From: Terriglobia bacterium
GTDB taxonomy: Bacteria; Acidobacteriota; Terriglobia; Bryobacterales; UBA6623
Direction of reading: 5' to 3'
DNA: 64,000 nucleotides
Assembly: GCA_009838515.1 (NCBI GenBank)
Contig: VXRL01000011.1
Location: forward strand, 1 to 64,000
Shown: positions 35,918 through 44,732 of the stretch, piece after piece
Layout of the letters: each line of letters starts with the position of its first letter
How positions within the stretch are numbered: position 1 is the first letter of the stretch
Translations under genes and position numbers: made by a program
Notes under the pieces: generated by a model
The model's database searches: none
The model's input: only the letters and a program-made list of their open reading frames with translations
Told to the model about the DNA's origin: nothing

Positions 35918-36958
35918 ATGAGTGATCTGTTTCGTGTTGGCGTCGATCCCGGCTGGAAGGCTACCTTCGAGTCTGTCATGGGATCGCACGTGCGAGATGT
36001 CTTCGATTCCCGGCCTGACATCGAATGGGAGATCATGGCGCCTCCGGTCGATGGTGCCGCAAGTGCCGAGGTGATTGATCAATACGATGGCTTGGTGACC
36101 TTGGGCACGCCCTTTCGTGCGCACAGTTTCGAGGGCGTCAAGCGGTTGGCATGCATCTCGCGCTGGGGAGTGGGCTTTGACATGATCGACATCGCGGCTG
36201 CGGGGGCCGCCGATGTGATGGTCGCGCTGACGCCTGAAGCGATCAAGCGGTCTGTCGCTGAGTCGCAGATCGCGCTGATCTTCGCGTTAGCGAAGCGGCT
36301 GCCTGATCTGGACAGGCGCACCCGGGCGGGCATCTGGCGCACCGACCTGCCGATTGACGGCATTGACGTCAAGGGGCGCACCCTGTCGTCGGTCGGCCTT
36401 GGTCGGATCGGTGTGGAAATGTTCCGGATGGCGCGTGGAGTCGGGTTCGGCAGGCTGTTGGCCTACGATCCCTATTGTTCGGAGACCCTTGCGCGCGACG
36501 TCGGTGTAGAGCTGGTCAGCTTGGAGACCGTCATGTCCGAGGGCGATTTCGTAACTGTGAATGCGTTTCTGAACTCCGAAACACGCGGCATGATCGGCGC
36601 TGCCGAGCTTGCGCTGATGAGGCCAAGCGCATACTTTGTCAACACCGCCCGCGGGCCGATCGTCGACGAAACCGCTCTGGTACAAGTCCTGCGGGGTCAG
36701 CTCATTGCAGGCGCAGGCCTCGACGTGTTCGAGAAGGAGCCTCCCGCCGAGGACAACCCGTTGCTTGAGATGGACAACGTCATCTTGTCCCCGCACAGCA
36801 TGGCTTGGACGCAGGAGGGCATGGCTGGGAACAGCCGCGACGCCTGTCGCAACATCGCCAGCGTGGCCTCAGGCGAAGTGCCGCCGTGCCTGGCAGACCC
36901 GTCGGTCGTCAACCAAGAGGGGGTGCAAGCCAAGCTTGCGCGCTGGAGGAAGTCATGA
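35918..36958 (+). CDS. D-isomer-specific 2-hydroxyacid dehydrogenase
   Basis: A 346-residue NAD-dependent 2-hydroxyacid dehydrogenase (phosphoglycerate-dehydrogenase fold). Seen: cofactor motif SVGLGRIGVEM, catalytic Arg in NTARGPIVDE, the Asp/Glu pair in LDVFEKEPP and catalytic His in LSPHSMAW. Its stop overlaps the aldolase start by 4 bases (ATGA), so the pair works together, probably interconverting hydroxy acids and keto acids that the aldolase splits or makes. The ATG at 35918 is chosen; TTG at 35903 is an alternative. Substrate not evident. Confidence 0.92.
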   Translation: MSDLFRVGVDPGWKATFESVMGSHVRDVFDSRPDIEWEIMAPPVDGAASAEVIDQYDGLVTLGTPFRAHSFEGVKRLACISRWGVGFDMIDIAAAGAADVMVALTPEAIKRSVAESQIALIFALAKRLPDLDRRTRAGIWRTDLPIDGIDVKGRTLSSVGLGRIGVEMFRMARGVGFGRLLAYDPYCSETLARDVGVELVSLETVMSEGDFVTVNAFLNSETRGMIGAAELALMRPSAYFVNTARGPIVDETALVQVLRGQLIAGAGLDVFEKEPPAEDNPLLEMDNVILSPHSMAWTQEGMAGNSRDACRNIASVASGEVPPCLADPSVVNQEGVQAKLARWRKS

Positions 36959-37740
36959 AGCCTAACCGAGCCCGCCAGGCGGCCTCGCGGCCTGGAAGCT
37001 ATGCCGTCGGGCACATGGTGATGGAGTTCTCCACTCCCGGCATCGCCAAGATCTGCGAGGCGGCGGGCTTGGACTTCGTGCTCATCGACATGGAGCACGG
37101 CCCGCTCGAGATCCCGGAGGTTGCTCGCATGATCGCGTTGTTCAAGGCCACCGCGATCAGCCCGTTCGTGCGAGTCCCAGCATCGGAGTATCACTTCGTA
37201 GCACGCGTCATGGATGCCGGGGCGCAGGGCATCATGGCACCCAACGTGAGGACAGCCGAGCAGGCGCGCCTGCTCAACGACGCGATGCGATATGCGCCAG
37301 ACGGCAACCGCGGCCTCGGGCTAGGGACTTCGCATAACGACTTCGTGCGACCGGATCCTGTCGCGTACATGGCCGAGGCGAACCGCGAAAACCTCCTGAT
37401 CTGCCAGATTGAGAGCACGCAGGCGCTGGAAAACTTAGACGAGATTGCAGACGTGGACGGTGTTGATTGCCTGTGGGTGGGCCACATGGACCTCACGCAA
37501 TCTATGGGCATTGTCGGCCAGTTTGACCATCCAGACTTTCTTTCCGCGTTGGCGAGCGTGGCGCAAGCAGCCCGCGCGCGCGGGAAGTTCGCGGGGATTC
37601 AGCCCGGCTCTCTCAGACAGGCCGTGGACTGGCTCGCGATCGGCTATAACCTGATCTCGTATAGCACGGACATCGGGGTATACGGGGCCGCGCTCGCCTC
37701 CGAAGTCGCCGAGGTGCGCGCGCACGGGCACTTGCAGTGA
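36955..37740 (+). CDS. HpcH/HpaI aldolase family protein
   Basis: A 261-residue class II aldolase of the HpcH/HpaI type, which cleaves 4-hydroxy-2-keto acids to pyruvate and an aldehyde. Seen: GLDFVLIDMEHGPLEIPEVA, a metal/base region with DMEHG; FVRVPASEYHFVARVMDAGA; QGIMAPNVRTAEQA; and QIESTQALENLDEIADVDG with the metal-binding Glu, then CLWVGHMDLTQSMG. It is coupled to the dehydrogenase by an ATGA overlap. An RraA-like gene nearby has related chemistry, so these three may form a keto-acid module. Confidence 0.9.
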   Translation: MKPNRARQAASRPGSYAVGHMVMEFSTPGIAKICEAAGLDFVLIDMEHGPLEIPEVARMIALFKATAISPFVRVPASEYHFVARVMDAGAQGIMAPNVRTAEQARLLNDAMRYAPDGNRGLGLGTSHNDFVRPDPVAYMAEANRENLLICQIESTQALENLDEIADVDGVDCLWVGHMDLTQSMGIVGQFDHPDFLSALASVAQAARARGKFAGIQPGSLRQAVDWLAIGYNLISYSTDIGVYGAALASEVAEVRAHGHLQ

Positions 37741-37912
37741 CCAGCCGGCCATGGACCGGAGACTGATCCGGGGGCCGCACGGAGCCCGACACGCACTGCG
37801 CGGGTCAGAAGGCGGCGGCGCTTAGCTCTTCCCGCAACATAGCTTCCTGTCCACAGGCGCGCGCGTCGGCGGAGCGGACCGGCTGGCACTCGCACTGTGC
37901 CATGATGAACCC

Positions 37913-39724
37913 GTGGGCGACCTAGCGCGGCTGTTCGGCTACGTCCGCCCCTATTCCGCGCACATCGCTGTCGCCGTGGTGCTGATGGCGGTAGTGGGGG
38001 CCAGCTACGGCCTGTTCGCGCTGCTGCTGGAACCGTTGCTGGATCGGTTCCTGAGCCCCGAGCCGGTGACTGCGCCGGTCGAACTGTTTAGGTTGCCGTT
38101 CTTCGATACGGCGATCATGTTGGACGACCTCCTGCCAGCCGGTGTTTCCGGCGCCTTCGGAGTGTTCTGCTGGGTGTTCCTGGCGGTCGCGGTGGCTAAG
38201 GGGCTGTGCGACTACGCGGCGAGCTGCCTGGTGAACCACGCGGGCTATTCCGCGGTGCGCGACATCCGAAACGAGATGTACGGTGTTGTGCTGGGCCAGT
38301 CGCCAGCCTTCTTCCAGACCAAGCATACCGGCGAGTTGATCTCTTCCCTGGTCAGCGACATCGAAAGGATCCAATCTGCCTGCTCGCACTTCCTGGCCGA
38401 CCTGATGCGGCAGCTCTTCACGACGCTCGCGTTGCTGTTCGTTTTGCTACAGCACGATCCGATCCTGACGATCGGCTGCCTCGTCGTGCTGCCGCTTGTG
38501 TTGCTGCCGGCCTCGCAGATTGGCCGCCGACTGCGAAGGACCTCTACCAAGGCCCAGGAGCACTTGGCGCAATTGGTCAAGATCATGCAGGAGACGATCT
38601 CGGGCAATCGCATCGTCAAGGCTTTCGCCATGGAGAACTCCGAAGTCAGGCGCTTTCGCGAGCGTGCCGACCATTGGTTCGAAGCCAGCATGCGGATGGT
38701 CAAGCAGCAGGCGGTCGTCTCTCCCCTGATCGAGGTGCTAGGAGCGGGCATGATCCTTTGTCTGTTGGTCTATGTGCGCGGGCGGATCTTGGCGGGCGGG
38801 CTGACGGCCGGCCAAGTGGTGAGCTTCATCGTCGCCCTCGTCATGCTGCTGCAGCCCATCAAGCGGCTGATCGGCATCCACAACATCTTCCAGCAGGCCT
38901 TGGGGGCGGTGCAGCGGGCCTTCGCATACATGGATCATCCCCACGACATCAAGGATGCCCCCGGGGCCAAGCCCTTGCCCCCCATCCGGGAGGTGATCGA
39001 GTTCGACGGTGTGCGTTTCTTTTACCCGGGCCACCCGGGCGAGCCCGCGCTGGATGACGTCAGCCTGACTGTCCGCGCCAGAGACGTCGTCGCCTTGGTC
39101 GGGCTCAGCGGAGCAGGGAAGACAACCCTGATGAGCCTGCTGCCGCGATTCTTCGACCCGACGGCCGGCGCCGTCCGAATCGACGGCAGGGACCTGCGCT
39201 CGGTCACGGTGGAGTCCATCCGCAGCCAGGTGGCAATCGTCACGCAAGAAACGTTTCTGTTCGACGACACGATCTTCAACAACATCGCCTACGGGCAAGC
39301 TGACATCGCCCGGGACAGGGTCTACGCTGCCGCCAAGGCCGCCTATGCCGCGGAATTCATCGAACAAATGCCCGAAGGCTACGAGACCAAGCTCGGCGAG
39401 CGTGGGCAGCGACTCAGCGGCGGGCAGCGCCAGAGGATCGCAATCGCGCGCGCTCTGCTCAAAGACGCCCCGATCCTATTGCTCGACGAGGCCACTTCGC
39501 ACTTGGACAGCGAGGCCGAGACCCTTGTCCAGCGGGCGCTCTCGAATCTGATCCACGGCCGTACCGTCATCGTGAGCGCGCACCGCTTGTCGACCATCCG
39601 CTCCGCCGACGAGATTCTCGTGATCGACGGCGGTCACATCGTCGATCGCGGCACCCACGGTTCGCTACTCGAGACATGCGGGCTCTACCGCAGGCTCGTT
39701 GAGTTGCAGGCCGTGGGGGCGTGA
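37913..39724 (+). CDS. msbA: ABC exporter, MsbA-like (fused permease-ATPase)
   Basis: A 603-residue half-transporter: six-helix membrane domain (about 1-330) with ENSEVRRFRERADHWF in the coupling region, then an ATPase with Walker A GLSGAGKTTLM, Q-loop IVTQETFLFDD, signature LSGGQRQRIAIARAL, Walker B ILLLDEATSHLD and switch His in SAHRLST. It resembles MsbA, which flips lipid A and phospholipids across the inner membrane. The start is GTG at 37913; ATG codons just upstream are out of frame. It lies just before gmk-rpoZ. Confidence 0.9.
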   Translation: MGDLARLFGYVRPYSAHIAVAVVLMAVVGASYGLFALLLEPLLDRFLSPEPVTAPVELFRLPFFDTAIMLDDLLPAGVSGAFGVFCWVFLAVAVAKGLCDYAASCLVNHAGYSAVRDIRNEMYGVVLGQSPAFFQTKHTGELISSLVSDIERIQSACSHFLADLMRQLFTTLALLFVLLQHDPILTIGCLVVLPLVLLPASQIGRRLRRTSTKAQEHLAQLVKIMQETISGNRIVKAFAMENSEVRRFRERADHWFEASMRMVKQQAVVSPLIEVLGAGMILCLLVYVRGRILAGGLTAGQVVSFIVALVMLLQPIKRLIGIHNIFQQALGAVQRAFAYMDHPHDIKDAPGAKPLPPIREVIEFDGVRFFYPGHPGEPALDDVSLTVRARDVVALVGLSGAGKTTLMSLLPRFFDPTAGAVRIDGRDLRSVTVESIRSQVAIVTQETFLFDDTIFNNIAYGQADIARDRVYAAAKAAYAAEFIEQMPEGYETKLGERGQRLSGGQRQRIAIARALLKDAPILLLDEATSHLDSEAETLVQRALSNLIHGRTVIVSAHRLSTIRSADEILVIDGGHIVDRGTHGSLLETCGLYRRLVELQAVGA

Positions 39725-39928
39725 ACCGCGGGTTGAGTTCGACGACTGGCTTCGCCCGGGCAGCACGCGTTGGAGCACTCCGGCCGGGCTCTGTCGCCGC
39801 GCAGTCCCGCGCGCGAGCGCACCTCGGAAGTTCCGGAGCGCGCTAAACTAGTTGTCCGGCTTGGTTTCGCTCGGCGGCCTGCAGACGCCGCCGGACCTCG
39901 GGCCGCGCGTACGGCCGCTCCGCTGCCC

Positions 39929-40555
39929 ATGCCAATCGTACTGGTGATCTCAGGCCCGTCCGGGACAGGCAAGAGCACCTTGGTGAAGCGGCTGATAGCT
40001 AGCGAGCGCGATCTAGAGTTTTCCGTTTCGGTCACCTCGCGCCCGCCGCGCTACCAGGAAGTTGCGGGCCGTGCTTACCGTTTCGTGTCCGAGGAACGCT
40101 TTCGCAGCATGGTCGAGGAGGGAGAATTCCTTGAGTGGGCGGCCGTGTTCGGAAACCTCTACGGCACGCCCAAGGCAGCCGTAGAGGAGGCAGCTACGCG
40201 CGGGTGTGACATTTTGCTGGACATTGACGTGCAGGGTGCGGCACAATTAATGGAGAAGCTACCGGAAGCCGCCACGGTCTTCGTTCTTCCGCCTTCGCGC
40301 CGCGCCTTGGAGGAGCGGTTGCGGAGACGGTCGTCGGAAAGGGAGCAGGAGATCGAACGGCGCTTGGGTGAAGCAACGGGGGAAGTGGGTCGATTTCCGG
40401 CCTACAAGTACGTCATCGTCAACGACGATGTCGAATCAACAGTCGAGGCCTTGCGCACGATTCTCGCCGCCGAGCGCAGCAAGCGTGAGCACATGGCCGG
40501 CCGAATCCAGCCGATCTTGATGGAATTCGGCATTGATCCGGAGGAACCCGAATGA
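39929..40555 (+). CDS. gmk: Guanylate kinase
   Basis: A 208-residue guanylate kinase, converting GMP to GDP. Seen: P-loop SGPSGTGKSTL, VTSRPPRYQEVAGRAYRFV for GMP binding, FLEWAAVFGNLYGTPK and ILLDIDVQGAAQL. Full length. The ATG at 39929 starts the P-loop domain; 53 codons upstream are low-quality. Its end overlaps rpoZ by 4 bases (ATGA), a common gmk-rpoZ arrangement. Confidence 0.96.
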   Translation: MPIVLVISGPSGTGKSTLVKRLIASERDLEFSVSVTSRPPRYQEVAGRAYRFVSEERFRSMVEEGEFLEWAAVFGNLYGTPKAAVEEAATRGCDILLDIDVQGAAQLMEKLPEAATVFVLPPSRRALEERLRRRSSEREQEIERRLGEATGEVGRFPAYKYVIVNDDVESTVEALRTILAAERSKREHMAGRIQPILMEFGIDPEEPE

Positions 40556-40974
40556 GCGACTCGCATCAGAAACTCTTCGAGGGCTACGAAAAGGGACCCG
40601 ACCAAAAGTGGACGATCCCGAACGACGATCAGAGCGGCGTCTACCGCTTTATCTTGGCCGCCGCCCGCCGTGCGCGCCAGCTCCAAAGCGGCCAGCGGCC
40701 CCTGATCAACACCACCCTGCGCAAGCCCACGAAGATTGCGATGGAAGAAATCCGCAGCGGTGCCGTGGCCGTAGAAATCGTCCCCGAGGGCCAGCCTTGG
40801 CCGCCTCAGCCCACGGCCGATGGCGACGATGGCGCGGCTGCCGATGCCCTTGGCCCCTTGCCGGAAGGACTGGACGCAGTGCCTGCCGAACAGGGCGGCG
40901 ACGCAGATGCATGGTCCGACCCGTTGAAATCGGAAGAAGGAGCCGAGATGCCGGTCGCCTTCAGGCCCGAGTAG
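40552..40974 (+). CDS. rpoZ: RNA polymerase omega subunit with long acidic tail
   Basis: A 140-residue omega subunit. Residues about 22-75 carry the core: SGVYRFILAAARRARQLQSG, then LRKPTKIAMEEIRSGAVAVE. The family is usually 70-100 residues; here about 60 extra residues (from GQPWPP on) are Pro/Ala/Gly/Asp/Glu-rich and look disordered. Starts within the gmk end. Confidence 0.93.
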   Translation: MSDSHQKLFEGYEKGPDQKWTIPNDDQSGVYRFILAAARRARQLQSGQRPLINTTLRKPTKIAMEEIRSGAVAVEIVPEGQPWPPQPTADGDDGAAADALGPLPEGLDAVPAEQGGDADAWSDPLKSEEGAEMPVAFRPE

Positions 40975-41108
40975 TCCGGGCAGCGAGGCCTTCCGCTCTG
41001 CCCGCGGTTGCGCTCCGACGGCCCTTGACGGTCCCTTGGTGTGCGGAACTGCAGCGACGATTCCGGCTCCGAAGGGCAGACGCCGCTGAAGCGGTCGGAT
41101 CCGCGAGA

Positions 41109-42188
41109 GTGCCCGTGACGCGAATTCTCGCAGTTGTCAGCAGCCTGCTCTGTGCAGGGGCTGTCGCCCAAGAACTGCGCGTCGAAGACTGGGAACCACG
41201 CTCGACACTTGTTGTCGAGCAACATCCGGTCCCGCGCGCGAAATTCCCCGCAATCGATGTGCACAGCCATCACGGCCGTTCCACTTCGCCGGAGCGGCTG
41301 GAACAGATCGTCGCCGAAATGGACGCGCTCAACTTGGCGGTGCTAGTGAACCTGAGCGGCGGGCACGGCGATCGGCTCCGCAACACCGTCGGGACGTTCC
41401 GTTCGAAGCATGCCAAGCGCTTCGCCGTGTTCGCCAACCCGGACTTCAGCGGTATCGGCAGTCCCAGCTGGCCCCAGCGTGCGGCACGGCAACTCGAGGC
41501 GGATGTCAGGGCTGGCGCGCAAGGGCTGAAGATCTTCAAGAACTTCGGCATGAGCGTTCGCGACCGCGCCGGAAAGCGAGTTCCGGTCGACGATCCGGCG
41601 ATGGCCCCGTTGTTCCAGACGTGCGCCCGGCTGAACATCCCAGTGCTGATTCATGTCGCCGACCCGGCGGAGTTTTGGGCGGAGCACGACCGCCACAACG
41701 AACGCTGGTTGGAGCTGAAGCTGCGCCCGCGGCGCAAGCGCACAGCGCCTCCCAGCTTTCAGGACCTGATCGAAGAGCGCGACCGCATGCTGGAGCGCCA
41801 TCCGGATGTCAACTTCATCCTGGCCCACATGGGATGGCATGGCCACGACCTCAAGCGCTTGGGAGGACTCCTCGACAAGCACCCGAACGTCCACGTCGAC
41901 CTTGCGGCTGTGCTATATGAATTGGGCCGCATCCCGTTCAGCGGGCCGGAATTCCTGAATCGTTACAAGGACCGGGTATTGTTTGGCAAGGATTCCTATG
42001 CTCCGGCCGAATTCCCGTACTATTGGCGCGTTTTGGAAACGCGGGACGAGTACTTCGAATACTACCGCCGCTACCACGCCCACTGGCGCATGTACGGCCT
42101 CGGCCTGCCCGACGAGACGCTCCGACACATCTACTGGAAGAACGCCTTGCGGCTGATCCCCGGCATCGACGCCAGCTTGTTTGAATGA
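41109..42188 (+). CDS. Exported amidohydrolase (amidohydrolase_2 family)
   Basis: A 359-residue metal-dependent TIM-barrel hydrolase or decarboxylase with a signal peptide (VTRILAVVSSLLCAGAVAQ). Seen: metal site AIDVHSHHGRS, IHVADPAEFW (His on a strand), ILAHMGWHGHDL and a C-terminal FGKDSYAP Asp. In this family (ACMSD, 2-amino-3-carboxymuconate decarboxylase-like) members act on aromatic or keto acids. GTG at 41109 has GGAT 9 bases before it; GTG at 41115 is possible. It converges on the M42 peptidase gene, 10 bases apart. Confidence 0.85.
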   Translation: MPVTRILAVVSSLLCAGAVAQELRVEDWEPRSTLVVEQHPVPRAKFPAIDVHSHHGRSTSPERLEQIVAEMDALNLAVLVNLSGGHGDRLRNTVGTFRSKHAKRFAVFANPDFSGIGSPSWPQRAARQLEADVRAGAQGLKIFKNFGMSVRDRAGKRVPVDDPAMAPLFQTCARLNIPVLIHVADPAEFWAEHDRHNERWLELKLRPRRKRTAPPSFQDLIEERDRMLERHPDVNFILAHMGWHGHDLKRLGGLLDKHPNVHVDLAAVLYELGRIPFSGPEFLNRYKDRVLFGKDSYAPAEFPYYWRVLETRDEYFEYYRRYHAHWRMYGLGLPDETLRHIYWKNALRLIPGIDASLFE

Positions 42189-42198
42189 CGGCGCCTCC

Positions 42199-44397
42199 TC
42201 AGCGTGTGCCCAGCGCTTTGAGAGCGAGCGCCTCGACCAGGTCGACTACCGCGTCGGCGTCTCGCAAGTCGGCCGTCTCCACTGCCGAGTGCGCATAGCG
42301 CAGGGGAAATCCGATGGGCACGTTCACAGTCTCCAGCGAGCGGAAAACCGAACCGTCGTTCCCGCCAGCAGTGACGCCCAACTGGAGCGGGATCTTGCGC
42401 TGGCGGGCGAGGGCGACAACGCGGGCGATCTCAGCGGTGGGCGTGAGTCCACTCTCGTCGAACGCGCGCAGTACTGCGCCGCCCCCCAGGCGCGCATGGG
42501 CCATTCGCCTCGATTCGAGCGGGCTGTCTGAGGTTACGAACGTGTCGATGGGGAAGACGTGAGCCGGAGACGCCGTCTTGGCATAGTGCCGCGCTCCCAA
42601 GCGTCCGACCTCCTCGCTGACGCTGAAGACGAAATCCACTGCCCCGCGCGCTCGGCGGGCCGGACCCTCAAGCCGTTTCAGGGCTTCGACCAGCGTGGCG
42701 CAACCGAGCCGGTCGTCGAGCGACCGGGCGCTGACACGGTTGCCGAGGAGCCTTCGGAAGCGCTTGAGCACTGTTGCCGTATCTCCCTCGCTGATGCCCG
42801 CTCTTGCTACGGCCTCTCGAGAGGACAGGCCGAGATCCAGACTGCGTCGGCCGGTCATCACGCCGTTGATGCTGCCTCGGCTTCCGTGGACCAACATCGG
42901 CTGCCACGAAAACAGACGCAGATCACCTCCCCCCTTTAGAGACAGCGCCACGCTGCCGTCGGATGAGATCGCGGTCACGCCGAACCCGATCTCATCCAGA
43001 TGAGCGATGAATGCGGCCTTTGGCTGTTCGCCGCTGCCGAGCCTGACGATGAGGTTGCCCCAGTCGTCGATGCGCAGGGCTCGCCTTGCGTAGGGCGGCA
43101 AGAGGCTCTGGAGCAGCGTCCTCACTGGCTCTTCCTTCCCGCTCACGCCCGGCATCTCCACGAGCTGCTCGATCATCTGTGCCAACGAGCCGATCTGGCG
43201 CGCCGTTGCTACGGCGCCGGCCTGGGCGAGAGGGCGTTGCTCTCCGCGCAGTTCCAAGGGTGCGCCAACCAAGTGGCAGAGTAGGCGCACGATCTCGGAC
43301 AGATCGCCGTGGCGGACCGCCGCCGAGGGGGTGGCGCTGTTCTGCACCGGAGGCCAAACGACGGCGTAAGCGTGCCCGTCCTGCCAGGGAACCCCATCGC
43401 CGAAGGGTCCGAACGCGAAGCCGCGCGGCGGCTTGCGCTCGATCTCGATCCCTTCACGATCGGCAAGATCGGCGATCTCTCTCACCAATGCGTCGGATTG
43501 GCCGCGTACCGCGGCGATTCCGGCGCTTGCACCGCCGTTCGGACGCAGGAGCACGACGCGCTCGAAGTCCAGAGACCGCAACAGCCTGACAAGGCCAGCG
43601 TTGTGCGGGTAGCGCTGCGTGACGAATGCCACCGCGACCGTGCCTTCCGGCTCGGCTCCCGCCAAGCGGCGGGCGACTTCCAGCAGGATTGCGGCACCAC
43701 TCCGGCTAGAGATCCAAGGTGCCGCGATCCACCCGCTCCCAATCGGCGCGACGCGCTTTTCGAGCGTGACGCGGTCGAGGACGTTCAGGCCAGCGGCGCG
43801 GGCCTCGCTAGCGCCAGAGGCGCCCACATCAATATATAAGTCGTCCGTTTCGGTGCGCCGATAAGACGCCCGGGATCCGAAATGAACGGCCGGAGCCGCG
43901 ACGACCCCTGGCACGACCCCTCCCGTCAGGGTCGATACCCGCACGTTTTGGCCGAGGAAATACTCACCGAGTCCAGCTCCAAACGGAGCGTCTGCGAGGG
44001 GCTGCAGTCGCAGGTAGCCGTCCGGTTGGATCTCCGATACCGCGTAGCCGGGCTCGTCAACGCCCGCGGCCAAGAGGGTGCGTGGCGTCCCCTTGCCGAA
44101 ACGGGCCACGAGCATTCCGTTGCTGCCTCTCCGATGGGTTCCGCCTACGCGGCTCGCGATGAACTCGATGACCCTGCTCTCGTCACCTGATGCCGCATCC
44201 AGGCCCGCCAACTCGAACAGGTCCGATGCTGGAGCCGGGGCTGCCGCAAGCGCGCCGGCGAGTACGAAGCGCAGGGTTGGACTGGGAGGCCACCGCAGGC
44301 ACCCGAATCCGGCCCCACGCCACTTTGACCGGGCCAGCGCTGCAGGGCAGGGAAGCTCACGCCCCCGTCCAGCGAATGCTTGGAGGCGACCCGCCAC
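42199..44397 (-). CDS. Tandem M42-type peptidase, N-terminal half degenerate
   Basis: A 732-residue exported protein made of two M42/M20-like modules. The C-terminal module (about 400-732) has every M42 site: AHLDEIG (His466, Asp468), RSLDDRLGC (Asp561/562), SVSEEVGRLGA (Glu595, Glu596), VTSDSPL (Asp624) and RYAHSAVE (His703). The N-terminal module (about 60-385) aligns by shape but has lost them: AAGVDEPG lacks the His, ISSRSGA replaces the LDDR site, FVTQRYP replaces the EE pair and NSATPSAAV lacks the last His. It therefore looks like a duplicated domain kept for structure. GTG at 44397 has GAGG 9 bases upstream. A hydrophobic stretch LRFVLAGALAAAPAPA near residue 42 suggests export. M42 enzymes act on small peptides or acylated sugars. 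Confidence 0.85.
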   Translation of the reverse strand: MAGRLQAFAGRGRELPCPAALARSKWRGAGFGCLRWPPSPTLRFVLAGALAAAPAPASDLFELAGLDAASGDESRVIEFIASRVGGTHRRGSNGMLVARFGKGTPRTLLAAGVDEPGYAVSEIQPDGYLRLQPLADAPFGAGLGEYFLGQNVRVSTLTGGVVPGVVAAPAVHFGSRASYRRTETDDLYIDVGASGASEARAAGLNVLDRVTLEKRVAPIGSGWIAAPWISSRSGAAILLEVARRLAGAEPEGTVAVAFVTQRYPHNAGLVRLLRSLDFERVVLLRPNGGASAGIAAVRGQSDALVREIADLADREGIEIERKPPRGFAFGPFGDGVPWQDGHAYAVVWPPVQNSATPSAAVRHGDLSEIVRLLCHLVGAPLELRGEQRPLAQAGAVATARQIGSLAQMIEQLVEMPGVSGKEEPVRTLLQSLLPPYARRALRIDDWGNLIVRLGSGEQPKAAFIAHLDEIGFGVTAISSDGSVALSLKGGGDLRLFSWQPMLVHGSRGSINGVMTGRRSLDLGLSSREAVARAGISEGDTATVLKRFRRLLGNRVSARSLDDRLGCATLVEALKRLEGPARRARGAVDFVFSVSEEVGRLGARHYAKTASPAHVFPIDTFVTSDSPLESRRMAHARLGGGAVLRAFDESGLTPTAEIARVVALARQRKIPLQLGVTAGGNDGSVFRSLETVNVPIGFPLRYAHSAVETADLRDADAVVDLVEALALKALGTR

Positions 44398-44408
44398 TGC
44401 CCCACGCC

Positions 44409-44732
44409 TCAGTCGCCGAGACGAGCGAGGGCTTCCTCGAGTTCGGAGCGCGCATGCGCGTCGCCGGTGCGGTGTGACGCCGCAATGCCGCGCATGTAGA
44501 TTTCTCGGGCCTTGCCGGCACGCTGCAGGCGCTCTAAGGTCTTGCCAGCGTGATAGTAAGCAGCCTGATAGTTAGGATCTCCTTCAAGTAGGCGTCTGAA
44601 TTCCTCGAGGGCCTTGCTGTCTTCCCCGCGCTTGACGAACTCGTGCGCCAGGCCATAGCGGGCGAACTGGTTCGATGGGTCCACCTCGAGCATGGCTCGG
44701 AGAGCTTCGATGCGATCCATGGCTGATGCCAT
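44409..44732 (-). CDS. Small TPR protein
   Basis: A 107-residue protein with about two tetratricopeptide repeats: NQFARYGLAHEFVKRGEDSK and NYQAAYYHAGKTLERLQRAG, each with the alternating Ala/Gly and aromatic pattern of the repeat. No signal peptide. A protein-protein interaction role is likely but no partner is known. It is 11 bases upstream of the M42 peptidase gene and probably co-transcribed. Start at 44732 or 44720 (MDRIEAL). Confidence 0.85.
   Translation of the reverse strand: MASAMDRIEALRAMLEVDPSNQFARYGLAHEFVKRGEDSKALEEFRRLLEGDPNYQAAYYHAGKTLERLQRAGKAREIYMRGIAASHRTGDAHARSELEEALARLGD

Noticed and set aside
40978-41003. Terminator after rpoZ
   Set aside because: CGGGCAG and CTGCCCG can pair, but the loop is long and no T run follows.
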